DNA of 64,000 nucleotides from Alphaproteobacteria bacterium (GCA_030424865.1 JAUHVR010000019.1:52646-116645), one strand, 5' to 3'. Counted from the first letter of the stretch, positions 41,743 to 55,373 are shown. The notes: a model not told the origin generated them from the sequence alone. A program made the numbers and translations.

Positions 41743-42753
41743 ATGCCGATCGTTGTCGAACCGAAACTCATTTCGGGCAACGCCAACCTCCCCCTTGCCA
41801 AATCGATCGCGCGACGCATGTCGCTGCACCGAGGCATGAACGTCAGCCTTGTCGATGCACGCATCGAACGCTTCAACGACGCCGAGATTTTCGTCGAAGT
41901 CTACGAAAACGTCCGCGGCGAGGACATGTTCATCCTGCAGTCGACGTCGAACCCGGCGAACGACAACGTGATGGAACTTCTGATCATGACCGATGCCCTG
42001 CGCCGATCCTCGGCCGCACGCATCACGGCGGTGATCCCCTATTTCGGTTATGCCCGTCAGGACCGCCGCACCAAGGCCCGGACCCCGATCAGCGCCAAGC
42101 TGGTGGCCAATATGATGGTCGAGGCTGGCATCGAGCGGGTTCTGACCATGGACCTGCACGCCACGCAGATCCAGGGCTTCTTCGACATCCCGGTCGACAA
42201 CCTTTATGCCGCGCCGATCTTTGCCATCGACATTGAAAACCAGTTCAAGGGCGCGCTGGAAGACGTCATGGTCGTCTCGCCCGACGTCGGCGGCGTGGCC
42301 CGTGCCCGAGAGCTGGCAAGCCGGATCAAGGCACCGCTGTCGATCGTCGACAAACGCCGCGAAAAGCCCGGTGAAGTGGCCGAGATGACTGTCATCGGTG
42401 ATGTCACCGGCAAGAAGTGCATCATCGTGGACGACCTGTGCGACACCGCCGGGACGCTGTGCAAGGCCGCCGAGACCCTGATGAACGAAGGCGCAAGCGA
42501 GGTGCACGCCTATATCACCCACGGCGTCCTGTCCGGCCCGGCGGTCGAGCGCGTCACGAACTCGGTCATGAAATCGCTGGTGATCACCGACACGATCCAG
42601 CCGACCGAGCCCGTCCTGAACGCGCCGAACATCCGGATCCTGCCCACCGCGCCCGTCTTTACTCAGGCGATCCTCAACATCTGGCAGGGCACCAGCGTCT
42701 CGTCGCTGTTTGACACCGACATTCTGCACCCGATCTACGAAGGCATTCTCTGA
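41743..42753 (+). CDS. prs: Ribose-phosphate pyrophosphokinase
   Basis: Makes PRPP from ribose-5-phosphate and ATP for nucleotide, histidine and tryptophan synthesis, including the pyrimidine pathway represented at 36-39 kb. The 336-residue protein has PRPP synthetase motifs: [15 protein letters not shown], the flexible [33 protein letters not shown] and the PRPP-binding [18 protein letters not shown] lies 8 bases before the ATG at 41743; a longer in-frame start at 41683 lacks a ribosome binding site. A hairpin terminator follows. Confidence 0.96.
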   Translation: MPIVVEPKLISGNANLPLAKSIARRMSLHRGMNVSLVDARIERFNDAEIFVEVYENVRGEDMFILQSTSNPANDNVMELLIMTDALRRSSAARITAVIPYFGYARQDRRTKARTPISAKLVANMMVEAGIERVLTMDLHATQIQGFFDIPVDNLYAAPIFAIDIENQFKGALEDVMVVSPDVGGVARARELASRIKAPLSIVDKRREKPGEVAEMTVIGDVTGKKCIIVDDLCDTAGTLCKAAETLMNEGASEVHAYITHGVLSGPAVERVTNSVMKSLVITDTIQPTEPVLNAPNIRILPTAPVFTQAILNIWQGTSVSSLFDTDILHPIYEGIL

Positions 42754-42779
42754 CGCAACACGCCGAATGCGACATGCCG

Positions 42780-42808
42780 GGCCTGACGCACTGCGTCAGG
42801 CCTTTTTG
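42780..42808 (+). terminator. Rho-independent terminator after prs
   Basis: GGCCTGACGCA and TGCGTCAGGCC form a perfect stem, followed by TTTTTGCTTTTT. It lies 27 bases beyond the prs stop codon. Confidence 0.85.
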
Positions 42809-42887
42809 CTTTTTGGCGCATCCAAGGACCGGGCATTCCCAAATCCCGGTCCATTGACGGTGGAACGCACGCCTGACTGCCGTCAGA

Positions 42888-43235
42888 TCAGACGTCCCAA
42901 TCATCGTCATGCGGCAAGGCGCCGATGGCCATCCAGGCCATCCGGACCCGCGCGATCCGGGTGTCGGCCCAGGTCTTGAACACCAGCTCAAACCCGTCCC
43001 GCGTGATCTTGTCCGCATGCAGATCAGCGCGCACAAAAGCCGTTGTATCCACGTCCCAAAGGGACAGGGTCACCTGAACACTGGGCGGGCTGCTGAAGGG
43101 GGTGTCGAACCGAACCTTCTTGCGCCGCTCCCGATCACCCGACCCTGTCCACATGTCGCCACCGGACTGGAACTCGGAAAAAATCTCTTCATCACCCTGG
43201 GCGATTCCGATCTGTCTGGCGTTCAGTTGTTTCAT
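42888..43235 (-). CDS. H-type lectin domain protein
   Basis: A 115-residue protein: FDTPFSSPPSVQVTLSLWDVD, HADKITRDGFELVFKTWADTRIARVRMAWMAIG is the H-type (Helix pomatia agglutinin-like) lectin domain pattern, including the conserved Trp-rich C-terminal strand. Such domains bind N-acetylgalactosamine-type sugars and are also found in phage and secreted bacterial proteins. No signal peptide is visible. It stands alone between the prs terminator and an MFS gene. The role in this bacterium is unknown. Confidence 0.82.
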   Translation of the reverse strand: MKQLNARQIGIAQGDEEIFSEFQSGGDMWTGSGDRERRKKVRFDTPFSSPPSVQVTLSLWDVDTTAFVRADLHADKITRDGFELVFKTWADTRIARVRMAWMAIGALPHDDDWDV

Positions 43236-43325
43236 TCTGGGGTCCTGGAAGTCTTTGTATGCCCGGCAGATTGCCCAGTTTTTGGGCAGCGGTACAGCCC
43301 TTCCTCGCCCCTGACCGAAGCTGTG

Positions 43326-44519
43326 TCAGCGCAGCCGGACCACCAGCGGCGCGATCGCGACAACCAGCAGGGCCGCAAAGAGGAACGGCACCCCCGGCAG
43401 ATAGGGCAGGCGCTCTTCGGCCACGAAGGATCGGAAAAGCGGTGTCATGACCAGCGGCGCGCCAACCGCCGCAACCGAAGACAAAGACGAGATCACGCCC
43501 TGCACCAGCCCCTGCCGGTCCTCGCCAACCTTGTTGGCGGCCATGGCCGTCATGGTCGGCGGTGCGAGGTCCGAGAGTGCCGCCAGAGGCATCAACAGAA
43601 AGACAGCCGCTACTGAGGCCGTCAGACCAAAGCCCACAAGCGATATCACCCCGGCTGTCAGCCCCAACACCAGGGTCCGAAACTCACCCAGCCGCTTGAT
43701 CGCCTGGGGCATGACCACGGCCTGTGCCAGCGCCACCAGGATGCCGTAGGCGGCCAGGCTGACACCGATATAAAGCGCCTCCCAGCCAAAGACCTCGCGC
43801 GTCCAAAAGGCCCAGAGGGTCGGATAGACCATGTTGGCGAACTCGAAGACGGCGATGCAGATCAGGGGGATTCCCACGCCCGGCAGCTTGAAGGCACTGA
43901 AGATGGCGCTGAAGGGGTTCAGGTCGCGCGCACCGAACTTGCGCCGCTTTTCCGGCGGCAGGGATTCAGGCAGGACAAAGAGGCCGAAGACCACGTTCAG
44001 TGCCGAAATGCCCGCCGCGAACCAGAACGGCGCGGTGACGTGGATTGCGGCGACGGCACCTCCGATCGCCGGCCCAAGGACAAAACCGATGCCAAAGGCC
44101 GCGCCGACCAGGCCGAAGTTGGCGGCCCGCTCCTTCGGGTCCGAAATATCGGCGATATAGGCGGTCGCGGTGATATAGGTCGCCCCGGCCACACCCGCCA
44201 GGATGCGGCCGACCAAGAGCACCCAATAGACGCCTGCCAAGGCCATGATCACGTAGTCCAGCGCCAGCATGACCAGCGAGATCAACAGGACCGGCTTGCG
44301 CCCGAACGCGTCCGAAATGCTGCCCACCGCCGGCGCGCAGATGAACTGCGCGGCGGCATAGGCGGCCATCATAATGCCACCCCAGAGCGCGCCCTGCCCG
44401 GTCGAGCCCGCGCCCACGCGCTCCATCAGATCCGGCATGATCGGAAAGACAATGCCAACGCCGATGGCGTCGATCATCAGGGTGATCAGGATGAAGTATA
44501 TGGCGCGGGGACGTTTCAT
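43326..44519 (-). CDS. MFS transporter, TetA/drug-exporter type
   Basis: A 397-residue major facilitator with about 12 membrane helices. The first helix MIDAIGVGIVFPIMPDLM and the loop motif GSISDAFGRKPVLLISL (GxxxDxxGRKxxL) resemble the TCR/Tet drug:H+ antiporter branch. LGPAIGGAVAAI is the antiporter motif C. It could export tetracycline-like or other drugs, but substrates cannot be read from sequence. The start at 44519 (MKRPRAIYFILITLMIDAIG) fits. It is monocistronic with no local TetR-type regulator. Confidence 0.9.
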   Translation of the reverse strand: MKRPRAIYFILITLMIDAIGVGIVFPIMPDLMERVGAGSTGQGALWGGIMMAAYAAAQFICAPAVGSISDAFGRKPVLLISLVMLALDYVIMALAGVYWVLLVGRILAGVAGATYITATAYIADISDPKERAANFGLVGAAFGIGFVLGPAIGGAVAAIHVTAPFWFAAGISALNVVFGLFVLPESLPPEKRRKFGARDLNPFSAIFSAFKLPGVGIPLICIAVFEFANMVYPTLWAFWTREVFGWEALYIGVSLAAYGILVALAQAVVMPQAIKRLGEFRTLVLGLTAGVISLVGFGLTASVAAVFLLMPLAALSDLAPPTMTAMAANKVGEDRQGLVQGVISSLSSVAAVGAPLVMTPLFRSFVAEERLPYLPGVPFLFAALLVVAIAPLVVRLR

Positions 44520-44652
44520 GGCCCAAGCTATTGCGCGGGTGAAGCGTGTCTGCAACCGGGAATGCCGAGAAAGCGACCCCCGCTGGCCAGATCTGTCCGA
44601 AGGTATGAGGCGCGACCCCGCCGATCTCTCTTGATGGCCGGACCGCGAAAAG

Positions 44653-44680
44653 AAAAAGGCGCTCCGAAGAGCGCCTTTTC
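44653..44680 (-). terminator. Rho-independent terminator of the atp operon
   Basis: On the minus strand AAGGCGCTC and GAGCGCCTT form a stem with loop TTCG-type bases, followed by TTTTTCTTTT. It lies 20 bases after the atpC stop. The adjoining 44520-44652 holds no gene. Confidence 0.8.
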
Positions 44681-44699
44681 AATCCGTTTGCATTCCGGG

Positions 44700-45110
44700 T
44701 CAGCTGACCGACACGCCGATCTCGCTTCCAACGGCGATCATGTCCGCAACCAGCTTGGCTGCATCGTCCACGGCGCCGTTGTTTGCCTTGACGGCCTCCA
44801 GCGCAGCTTTCGCCTCGTCGACCAGACCGGTCAGAACTTCGGCGGTCACATCCGCCTTGGGCAGCGCACGTTCGGCCAGGACCGACAGGCCTTCGCCCAG
44901 TTCGGCAAAGCCGCCAGTCACGACATATTCGGTCGTGCCGCTTTCACCTTCGACCTTCAGCACGCCGGGACGCAGGGTGGTGATCACCGGTGCGTGGTTC
45001 GGCATGGCCGTCATGTCACCGTCGGCACCCGGGATCTGGACCGAGGTCACAGGGCCCGACATCAGGCTGCGCTCGGGGCTGACCAGGTCAAATTGCATTG
45101 TCTCAGCCAT
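44700..45110 (-). CDS. atpC: F1F0 ATP synthase epsilon subunit
   Basis: The 136-residue central-stalk subunit, with the N-terminal beta-sandwich ([45 protein letters not shown]) and a C-terminal helical hairpin that is short and Ala/Val rich. It is last in the atpHAGDC operon and is separated from atpD by an inverted repeat element (45130-45190). A terminator follows. The reduced Arg/Lys content of the C-terminal helices is typical of alphaproteobacteria, where inhibition relies mainly on the zeta protein. Confidence 0.95.
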   Translation of the reverse strand: MAETMQFDLVSPERSLMSGPVTSVQIPGADGDMTAMPNHAPVITTLRPGVLKVEGESGTTEYVVTGGFAELGEGLSVLAERALPKADVTAEVLTGLVDEAKAALEAVKANNGAVDDAAKLVADMIAVGSEIGVSVS

Positions 45111-45129
45111 TTTCCTCTCCTTTCGCGGG

Positions 45130-45190
45130 CGGCGGGGTAAACCCCGCCCTACCCTCAGGTGGTTGCCGTAGGGCGGGGTTTACCCCGCCG
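45130..45190. repeat. 23-bp perfect inverted repeat element between atpD and atpC
   Basis: The arm CGGCGGGGTAAACCCCGCC (plus CTAC) at 45130-45152 is exactly complementary to the arm at 45168-45190, with a 15-base spacer. Each arm is itself a small palindrome (GGCGGGG-TAAA-CCCCGCC), so the RNA can fold as one long stem or as two hairpins. It looks like a dispersed palindromic (REP/MITE-like) element in an operon. It could tune the atpC/atpD transcript ratio, but this is inference. Confidence 0.8.
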
Positions 45191-45194
45191 TACC

Positions 45195-46658
<1,464 letters not shown>

Positions 46659-47111
46659 TTAGCCGGCCGTTGCAGCCGCATCGGCCGATCCGGCCGTAGA
46701 TTTCAATTTTGCTACGGCGGCCATGATCCGCTTCGCAGCATCGGTCGCATCGCGCATGGTCTTGAACGCCAAGAGCGCACTGCGTTTGTTCGTGACGGCC
46801 AGGATCAATTCAGCGGGCCTTTTGGGCGAACCCGCCCAACGCTTGATCCCCCAGGACAGTGCAACCAACGCTGCAAAAGTCCCGCCGTAAAGCAGGGCTG
46901 ATCCGCCCGAGCCCGTCGTTTCCTCGACAACGATGAAGACAACAGCGGCAATCGCAATTGCCGCCATGTATCCTGCCGTTGCCAGGCCTGCGACCCCGCG
47001 TGTGACGCGCGGGGTCGCCCCCAGAACGTCAGCAAGCAACCTGCTTTCCTCCTGCCAGAACAGGGTCTCGTCACGGATCGTGACGTCAGAGGAAGACAGC
47101 CGCTCAGCCAT
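46659..47111 (-). CDS. PH-like two-helix membrane protein inserted in the atp operon
   Basis: A 150-residue protein, DVTIRDETLFWQEESRLLADVLG at the N-terminus, two hydrophobic segments (AGYMAAIAIAAVVFIVV and ALLYGGTFAALVALSWGI), then LILAVTNKRSALLAFKTMRD and an Ala-rich helical tail. The layout (acidic-E-x-x-WQ / two helices / TNKR) resembles the PH-like protein at 37.8 kb. It is 3 bases downstream of atpG and 39 bases upstream of atpD, so it is transcribed with them. This gene is not part of the usual atpHAGDC set, and its function is unknown. Confidence 0.75.
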   Translation of the reverse strand: MAERLSSSDVTIRDETLFWQEESRLLADVLGATPRVTRGVAGLATAGYMAAIAIAAVVFIVVEETTGSGGSALLYGGTFAALVALSWGIKRWAGSPKRPAELILAVTNKRSALLAFKTMRDATDAAKRIMAAVAKLKSTAGSADAAATAG

Positions 47112-47114
47112 GTC

Positions 47115-47990
47115 TTACAGAGCCTCGGCGCCCGAGATGATCTCGATCAGCTCGTTGGTGATGACGGCCTGACGCGAGCGGTTGAACTCGATTGTCAGCT
47201 TGTCGATCATGTCGCCGGCGTTGCGGGTTGCGTTGTCCATTGCGGACATCCGCGCGCCTTGCTCGGACGCACCGTTCTCCAGCAGCGCCGAGAAGATCTG
47301 CGTCGCGACACCGCGCGGCAGCAGATCGGCCAGGATCGCCTCTTCGTCGGGCTCGTAATCATAGAGGGTGGAGGCCCCATCCTCTTCCGGCGCGTCGAAA
47401 TCCGCCGGGATGATCTGCTGCGCCGTCGGGATCTGGCTGACGACATTCACGAACTTCGAGTAGAAGATCGTGGCGACGTCGAACTCACCCGCGTCAAAGC
47501 GTTCGAGCACGTCCTTGGCGACGCCCTGAGCGTCGCTGTAGGCGACGTTCTTGACTTCGCTCATGTCGACATGGCCAACGAAGTGGTCAGCGTAGTCGCG
47601 CTTGATCGCATCGCGGCCTTTCTTGCCGACCGTCAGGATCTTGACGGTCTTGCCAGCCGCGATCAGCTCGGCCGCCTTGTTGCGGGCAAGCTTGGCGATG
47701 TTGCTGTTGAAGCCACCGCAGAGGCCACGCTCAGCGGTCATCACCACCAGCAGGTGGGTCTGATCGCTGCCGGTGCCCGACAGAAGCTTCGGCGCGCTGT
47801 CCGAGCCACCGACCGAGGCGGCAAGCGCCCCCATCACGGCGTTGAAACGCTCGGTATAGGGGCGGGCCTGTTCAGCCGAGTCCTGGGCGCGGCGCAGTTT
47901 TGCAGCCGCGACCATCTGCATGGCCTTGGTGATCTTGCGGGTCGATTTGACCGACTCGATCCTGGTTTTTAGGTCCTTGAGGTTAGGCAT
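47115..47990 (-). CDS. atpG: F1F0 ATP synthase gamma subunit
   Basis: The 291-residue rotor shaft. The N-terminal [36 protein letters not shown] and the C-terminal [44 protein letters not shown] are the coiled-coil helices inserted in the alpha3beta3 ring, and the [11 protein letters not shown] block is conserved. It follows atpA by 15 bases and is followed after 3 bases by the extra membrane-protein gene. Confidence 0.98.
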   Translation of the reverse strand: MPNLKDLKTRIESVKSTRKITKAMQMVAAAKLRRAQDSAEQARPYTERFNAVMGALAASVGGSDSAPKLLSGTGSDQTHLLVVMTAERGLCGGFNSNIAKLARNKAAELIAAGKTVKILTVGKKGRDAIKRDYADHFVGHVDMSEVKNVAYSDAQGVAKDVLERFDAGEFDVATIFYSKFVNVVSQIPTAQQIIPADFDAPEEDGASTLYDYEPDEEAILADLLPRGVATQIFSALLENGASEQGARMSAMDNATRNAGDMIDKLTIEFNRSRQAVITNELIEIISGAEAL

Positions 47991-48005
47991 AAGCCAAGCT
48001 CCCCC

Positions 48006-49544
48006 TTACGCGAAGTCGGCGGCGAAATCGTCCAGCGCTGCCTTGATCTTGTCGGCGGCCTCGCCCTTGACCTTGGGATCCTCGGTGGTGATCCAGTCCA
48101 GCAGGTCGGCGTTCTTGCCGCGCAGGTGTGCCAGCAGGCCGGCCTCGAAGCGACCCACGTCCTTGACGTCGATCTTGTCGAGATAGCCGTTCACCCCTGC
48201 GTAGATCATGCAGACGATTTCAGCGTTGGTCAGCGGCGAGTACTGCGGCTGTTTCATCAGCTCGGTCAGGCGCGCACCACGGTTCAGCAGCTGCTGGGTT
48301 GCGGCGTCGAGGTCCGAACCAAACTGCGCAAAGGCAGCCATTTCGCGGTACTGGGCCAGCGACAGTTTAACCGGACCGGCAACCGACTTCATCGCGTTGG
48401 TCTGAGCCGAAGAGCCCACACGCGAAACCGACAGGCCGGTGTTCACGGCGGGGCGGATGCCCTGGTAGAACAGCTCGGTTTCCAGGAAGATCTGGCCGTC
48501 GGTGATCGAGATCACGTTGGTCGGAATAAAGGCCGAAACGTCGCCGCCCTGGGTTTCGATGATCGGCAGCGCGGTCAACGAGCCTGCGCCGTTGTCTTCG
48601 TTCAGCTTGGCCGAACGCTCCAGCAGACGCGAGTGAAGGTAGAAAACGTCACCCGGGTAAGCTTCACGTCCCGGCGGGCGGCGCAGCAGCAGCGACATCT
48701 GACGGTAGGACACGGCCTGCTTGGACAGGTCATCGTAGATGATCAGCGCGTGGCGGCCGTTGTCGCGGAAGAATTCCGCCATTGCGGTTGCGGCGTAGGG
48801 TGCCAGGAACTGCATCGGCGCCGGGTCGGACGCGGTTGCGGCCACGACGATCGAGTATTCCAGCGCGCCGTTTTCTTCCAGCTTTTTCACCAGCTGGGCA
48901 ACGGTCGAACGCTTCTGGCCAACAGCAACGTAGACGCAGTAGAGTTTCTTGCTCTCGTCGTCGCCTGCGGCTTCGTTATAGACCTTCTGGTTCAGGATGG
49001 TGTCCAGGGCCACGGCGGTCTTGCCGGTCTGACGGTCGCCAATGATCAGCTCGCGCTGGCCACGGCCGATCGGGATCATCGCATCGACCGATTTCAGGCC
49101 GGTTGCCATCGGCTCGTGCACCGATTTACGCGGGATGATGCCCGGCGCTTTCACGTCTGCAACGCGGCGCTCGGAAAATTCGATGGGGCCCTTGCCGTCC
49201 AGCGGGTTGCCCAGCGCGTCAACGACGCGGCCCAGCAGCTTGTCACCGGCGGGCACGTCCACGATCGAGTTCGTGCGCTTGACGGTGTCGCCTTCTTTAA
49301 TGTCGCGGTCGGTACCGAAGATAACCACACCGACGTTGTCGCTTTCCAGGTTCAGGGCCATGCCCTGGATGCCGCCCGGAAACTCGACCATTTCACCGGC
49401 CTGAACGTTGTCGAGGCCGTAGACGCGCGCGATGCCGTCCCCGACGCTGAGCACGCGGCCCACTTCTGCAACTTCGGCTTCCTGGCCAAAGTTGGTGATC
49501 TGCTCCTTTAGGATCGCAGAAATCTCGGCTGCTTGGATACCCAT
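48006..49544 (-). CDS. atpA: F1F0 ATP synthase alpha subunit
   Basis: The 512-residue non-catalytic subunit. The P-loop [32 protein letters not shown] context and the alpha/beta signature [17 protein letters not shown] are present. The N-terminus [20 protein letters not shown] is standard. Its ATG directly abuts the atpH TAA (TAAATG), so translation is coupled. The next gene, atpG, is 15 bases downstream. Confidence 0.98.
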   Translation of the reverse strand: MGIQAAEISAILKEQITNFGQEAEVAEVGRVLSVGDGIARVYGLDNVQAGEMVEFPGGIQGMALNLESDNVGVVIFGTDRDIKEGDTVKRTNSIVDVPAGDKLLGRVVDALGNPLDGKGPIEFSERRVADVKAPGIIPRKSVHEPMATGLKSVDAMIPIGRGQRELIIGDRQTGKTAVALDTILNQKVYNEAAGDDESKKLYCVYVAVGQKRSTVAQLVKKLEENGALEYSIVVAATASDPAPMQFLAPYAATAMAEFFRDNGRHALIIYDDLSKQAVSYRQMSLLLRRPPGREAYPGDVFYLHSRLLERSAKLNEDNGAGSLTALPIIETQGGDVSAFIPTNVISITDGQIFLETELFYQGIRPAVNTGLSVSRVGSSAQTNAMKSVAGPVKLSLAQYREMAAFAQFGSDLDAATQQLLNRGARLTELMKQPQYSPLTNAEIVCMIYAGVNGYLDKIDVKDVGRFEAGLLAHLRGKNADLLDWITTEDPKVKGEAADKIKAALDDFAADFA

Positions 49545-50105
49545 TTATCCGACCTCTTTCATTGCATTCTGGAGGGAGTTGAGCTTCGAGCGGATCGAGG
49601 TATCGATCATCTTCGAGCCCACCTTAACTACAAGACCGCCGATGAGCGTGGCATCGACGGTCGCCTTGATCTTCACTTCTTTTCCAACGCTGGATTTCAG
49701 CGTGTTCGCCAGGGCGTCGACCTGCGCGTCGGTCAGTGCTTGCGCCGACACGACCTCGGCGGTCACTTCGCCTTTTTCTTCCGCGATCATCGCGCGCAGC
49801 TGCGCCAGCAGCGCGGGCAGCACGAACAGACGGCGCTTCTGAGCCATCAGGCCCAGCGCGTTCTGCATCACCGGACGCAGTTCCATCTTCTCGGCAACGG
49901 CGGCAATCGCCTTGCCTTGCGCGTCGCGGCTGTAGATGGGGGAATTGATCAGGTCACCCAGTTCGGCGCTTTCGGCCAATGCTGCGGTAAGATCGTCGAT
50001 GTTGCCTTCTAGCTCGGCAATGCTGTTGCTCTCTTTGGCAATGTCGAACACAGCCGAAGCGTAGCGTTCGGCAATGCCGGAGGAAATCGAAGCTGACTCT
50101 GACAC
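49545..50105 (-). CDS. atpH: F1F0 ATP synthase delta subunit
   Basis: The 186-residue peripheral-stalk subunit linking F1 to F0. SSGIAERYASAVFDIAKES at the start and VKIKATVDATLIGGLVVKVGSKMIDTSIRSKLNSLQ at the end are typical of OSCP/delta. The GTG at 50105 is chosen because GGAAGG lies 6 bases before it and homology begins there. Much longer upstream frames overlap the promoter region. It is the first gene of atpHAGDC; F0 genes are not adjacent, as is usual for this group. Confidence 0.95.
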   Translation of the reverse strand: MSESASISSGIAERYASAVFDIAKESNSIAELEGNIDDLTAALAESAELGDLINSPIYSRDAQGKAIAAVAEKMELRPVMQNALGLMAQKRRLFVLPALLAQLRAMIAEEKGEVTAEVVSAQALTDAQVDALANTLKSSVGKEVKIKATVDATLIGGLVVKVGSKMIDTSIRSKLNSLQNAMKEVG

Positions 50106-50172
50106 GTCCACCCTTCCGAATTTCTGGCTCTCGCGTGCCTGTCGTGGCCTTGCCGCAAGAGCGTTCCTTGCG

Positions 50173-50189
50173 CCCCAATTGGCTTGGGG
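50173..50189. promoter_or_regulatory. Leader hairpin upstream of atpH
   Basis: CCCCAA and TTGGGG form a short stem with loop TTGGC-type bases in the presumed 5' untranslated region of the atp operon message. The role is unknown. Confidence 0.4.
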
Positions 50190-50205
50190 CATCAAAATCA
50201 GCGCG

Positions 50206-50234
50206 GATGTAGCAGAGGCGTCCCCCCCTAGCAA
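50206..50234 (-). promoter_or_regulatory. Probable promoter of the atp operon
   Basis: On the minus strand TTGCTA is followed by 17 bases (starting with seven G) and TACATC. It would start the transcript about 95 bases before the atpH GTG. The rest of 50106-50377 contains no gene; the palindromic leader hairpin is the only other visible structure. Confidence 0.5.
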
Positions 50235-50377
50235 CATGCTTGGCCATATTTGTACACTGCGGAATGCCCTTGTTTTTAGGACCTTGCGCCACCTGCGACT
50301 TTGTGCGCCCCCCTCGGGGCGTGAATAAATGCACGAAATTGTAAGATTTTCGTGATTCCCCTGCCTTCGAAGCGGTC

Positions 50378-51265
50378 TCAGAGGGCTCGTCTGTCGCCCC
50401 ACTCGAGCCATGAAATATCCTGGGCCGGAAGCAACTGCGCAATGCGTTTGGCGTAGTCGTCAACATCGCTGGCGGGCAGGCGACCTTCCCATTTGTTTGA
50501 CGTGGCCGAGGCGTAAAACCCCGCCAGATCGTGAAAGGGCGTGTCTTCGTGGAAACGCCGTTCGCTGGTTTCGACCGCCTGGCGCATGCTGGCAAATGTG
50601 GTGGCTTCTGCGATTTCGTCCAGCATGGTGTCGGGCAGATCGATCTTCAGAATTCCGGCCAGCCGTCCAATCTGCCCCCGCAGGTCGCGCGTCATGTCGG
50701 CATAGTGAAAGAAATGCACGTTGCCATTCGATTCGCGCGCCCGGGCTTCAGCGTAGTGTTTGACGATGCTGGCCACCGTCAGGTCATCGGTTCCGCCATC
50801 GGTCAGCGGCCCCTCGACAAACCGCCGAAACCCTGCGCGGTCGTCGCCTTCGAACATGAACCCCAGCGCATCGTGTTTCATGTTCTCGTGGTGGCGGCGC
50901 AGCGAGAAATGAACGTCGATCGGGTGGCGATAGACCACCACATAGGTCGGCTCGGCGGCATAGGGCAGGCCGTCCATCGGCGTATGGGTCTTGATGCAGC
51001 GGCGGCGGTCGAGACCGGCAAGGAAATCGCGAATTTTCTGCTGGTTGCGAAAGTTGCAATCGATCCAGGGGGCATGCTGCGAACCGCCGGCATCGGGCAC
51101 CGGTTTGCCGTGGATCAGCATCATCACGATGTGCAGCATCCACGTGGTGCCACATTTCGGAGGCGTGTCGACGATCACGTCATCCGCCCTCAGCTCGAAA
51201 CCTGTCCATCCGGCCGTGTCCGTCACGGCGCCCCTGTAATCCCGCAGTTTCTTGGCTGAAATCAT
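50378..51265 (-). CDS. Sulfotransferase domain protein
   Basis: A 295-residue cytosolic-type sulfotransferase. The PAPS 5'-phosphosulfate loop TPPKCGTTWMLHIVMML (residues about 38-54), the 3'-phosphate region VVVYRHPIDVHFSLRRHHENM and a C-terminal RLPASDVDDYAKR segment are present. It should transfer sulfate from PAPS to a small-molecule hydroxyl or amine; the acceptor is unknown. GGAGGGG lies upstream of the ATG at 51265. It is monocistronic and sits between the atp operon and a methyltransferase gene. Confidence 0.9.
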   Translation of the reverse strand: MISAKKLRDYRGAVTDTAGWTGFELRADDVIVDTPPKCGTTWMLHIVMMLIHGKPVPDAGGSQHAPWIDCNFRNQQKIRDFLAGLDRRRCIKTHTPMDGLPYAAEPTYVVVYRHPIDVHFSLRRHHENMKHDALGFMFEGDDRAGFRRFVEGPLTDGGTDDLTVASIVKHYAEARARESNGNVHFFHYADMTRDLRGQIGRLAGILKIDLPDTMLDEIAEATTFASMRQAVETSERRFHEDTPFHDLAGFYASATSNKWEGRLPASDVDDYAKRIAQLLPAQDISWLEWGDRRAL

Positions 51266-51314
51266 CTTGCCCCTCCACACCTGTCACCACTGTTTGCCGC
51301 GACCGTTCGACCGG

Positions 51315-52064
51315 TCAGACGGGATCGGCCACCTTTCCGGGTGTCGGTGCCAGGACCTCAAGCGGGCTCAGCACCTTGGCAGCTTCCTCGATGCCCCGTC
51401 GCCGCGGCGGATACCGTTTGGCGGCCATGACCATCAGGACCCCGCCAGCCGCAACCGCAGGCACCGACTGCCCCATCTTTTCCCAAAGCCCCGAAGTCCG
51501 CATCCAGAACCGCCCCGAGGATGGCGGTGCATACAGGACCGAAACATGTGCCTCGGGCACAAAGTCATGGGTGCGCAGCTGGGTTTCCAACTGCCCGGCC
51601 GTGAAAGGACGGCCAAAGCCAAAGGGCGTGCGGTCGCTGCGTGCCCAAAGCCCTGAGCGGTTCGGCACGATGAACAGCGCCCGTCCACCGGGCCCAAGCA
51701 CGCGATAGGCCTCGTCCAGAAGTGCCGAAGGCTGGTCCGAGGTTTCCAGCCCGTGCATCAGCACCAGTTTGTCCACATGGCCGGTCTCGATCGGCCAGCG
51801 CGTTTCCTCGCACAGGACCGAGACATTGGGCATCCCCGCCGGCCAGGGCATCACACCCTGCGGCCCGGGCATCAACCCGATCACCCGGCGGGCGTCTTTC
51901 AGGTAGGGGCGCAACAGCGGCACCGCAAAGCCGTACCCTGCCACGGTCTGGCCTTTGGCCTCGGGCCAGAACCGCACCACTTGATTGCGCACAACCCTCT
52001 GGGCCGCGCGCCCCAATCGGCTGCGGTAGTAGAAATCGCGCAGGGTCTGCACATCAAGGTGCAT
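51315..52064 (-). CDS. Class I SAM-dependent methyltransferase-like protein
   Basis: A 249-residue protein with a degenerate methyltransferase fold: [27 protein letters not shown] (SAM loop position, but without a clear GxGxG) and [48 protein letters not shown] (motif IV-VI region). A methyl acceptor cannot be named. It starts with [22 protein letters not shown] at 52064 and is divergent from gloB, a pairing commonly kept in alphaproteobacteria, which suggests shared control. Confidence 0.8.
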   Translation of the reverse strand: MHLDVQTLRDFYYRSRLGRAAQRVVRNQVVRFWPEAKGQTVAGYGFAVPLLRPYLKDARRVIGLMPGPQGVMPWPAGMPNVSVLCEETRWPIETGHVDKLVLMHGLETSDQPSALLDEAYRVLGPGGRALFIVPNRSGLWARSDRTPFGFGRPFTAGQLETQLRTHDFVPEAHVSVLYAPPSSGRFWMRTSGLWEKMGQSVPAVAAGGVLMVMAAKRYPPRRRGIEEAAKVLSPLEVLAPTPGKVADPV

Positions 52065-52125
52065 TGCGGCTGCCTCCGGGATCGGCTTAGCTGGCGGCAG
52101 TGTACCTTTTGCGATGGGAAACGCC

Positions 52126-52893
52126 ATGCCTCTTGAGCTTGTCACGCTGCCAGCCCTTGACGACAACTACACATATCTGCTGCATGACGCCAAAACAGGC
52201 GCCACGGCGGTGATCGACGTGCCGGACGCCGCACCAATATCCGCAGCATTGAAAGAACGCGGCTGGACCCTGACCGAGGTCTGGCTGACCCACCACCATT
52301 GGGATCACGTCGACGGATTGCCTGATCTTCTGGCCGCGCACCCGGCCCAGGTAACCGGAGCTGCCGCAGACGCCCACCGCCTGCCCGCGCTGGATCGACA
52401 GGTTTCTGACGGCGACAGCTTTACCTTTGGAGGCGAAGAGGTCCAAATCTTTGATGTTTCGGGCCACACTGTGGGGCACATCGCCCTGTATCTGCCCACC
52501 TCGGGCATCGTCTTTACCGCGGACAGCCTGATGGCCATGGGCTGCGGACGCCTGTTCGAGGGCACCCCAGCCCAGATGTGGGAAAGCCTTTCGAAACTCG
52601 CCGCGCTGCCACCAGAAACCACCGTCTGTTCGGGTCATGAATATACTGCAAGCAACGTGAAATTCGCGCTGACGGTTGATCCGGACAATCCGGCACTTAA
52701 ATCAAGGGCAGACGAAGTTTCGAAATTGCGTGCCGACGGCACGCCCACCGTTCCCTCAAGCCTTTCGGAAGAGCTGTCCACCAATCCCTTTTTGCGCCCC
52801 GCCGATGCGGGAATCCGCAAAAACCTGGGGATGGAGAGCGCCAGCGACGCCGAAGTTTTTGCCGAAATCCGCGCCAGAAAGGACAAATTCTAA
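52126..52893 (+). CDS. gloB: Hydroxyacylglutathione hydrolase (glyoxalase II)
   Basis: Hydrolyses S-lactoylglutathione to lactate and glutathione, the second step of methylglyoxal detoxification. The 255-residue metallo-beta-lactamase fold has [16 protein letters not shown] (binuclear metal site), [31 protein letters not shown] and the C-terminal glutathione-site domain [16 protein letters not shown] and [23 protein letters not shown] block. The ATG at 52126 begins [19 protein letters not shown]. It is divergent from the methyltransferase-like gene. Confidence 0.95.
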   Translation: MPLELVTLPALDDNYTYLLHDAKTGATAVIDVPDAAPISAALKERGWTLTEVWLTHHHWDHVDGLPDLLAAHPAQVTGAAADAHRLPALDRQVSDGDSFTFGGEEVQIFDVSGHTVGHIALYLPTSGIVFTADSLMAMGCGRLFEGTPAQMWESLSKLAALPPETTVCSGHEYTASNVKFALTVDPDNPALKSRADEVSKLRADGTPTVPSSLSEELSTNPFLRPADAGIRKNLGMESASDAEVFAEIRARKDKF

Positions 52894-53051
52894 GCTGGTT
52901 TTGGCATCACGTTGTATCACAGGAGGGAAATGTGAGCGTCCAAAGGTGAGAAATTACTTGAAGACCGCCCGCAATCGACCAAACTTTAAAGGTAAGAGCC
53001 CATGCTGGTCTGGCACGCCCAACCGGCACAATAACGAAGAGGAGCACGCCC

Positions 53052-55372
<2,321 letters not shown>

Positions 55373-55373
<1 letters not shown>

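Noticed and set aside
52950..53000. Heat-shock (RpoH) promoter upstream of clpA
   Set aside because: CTTGAAG occurs at about 52958, but no convincing -10 at a suitable distance was found. The match is too weak to annotate.
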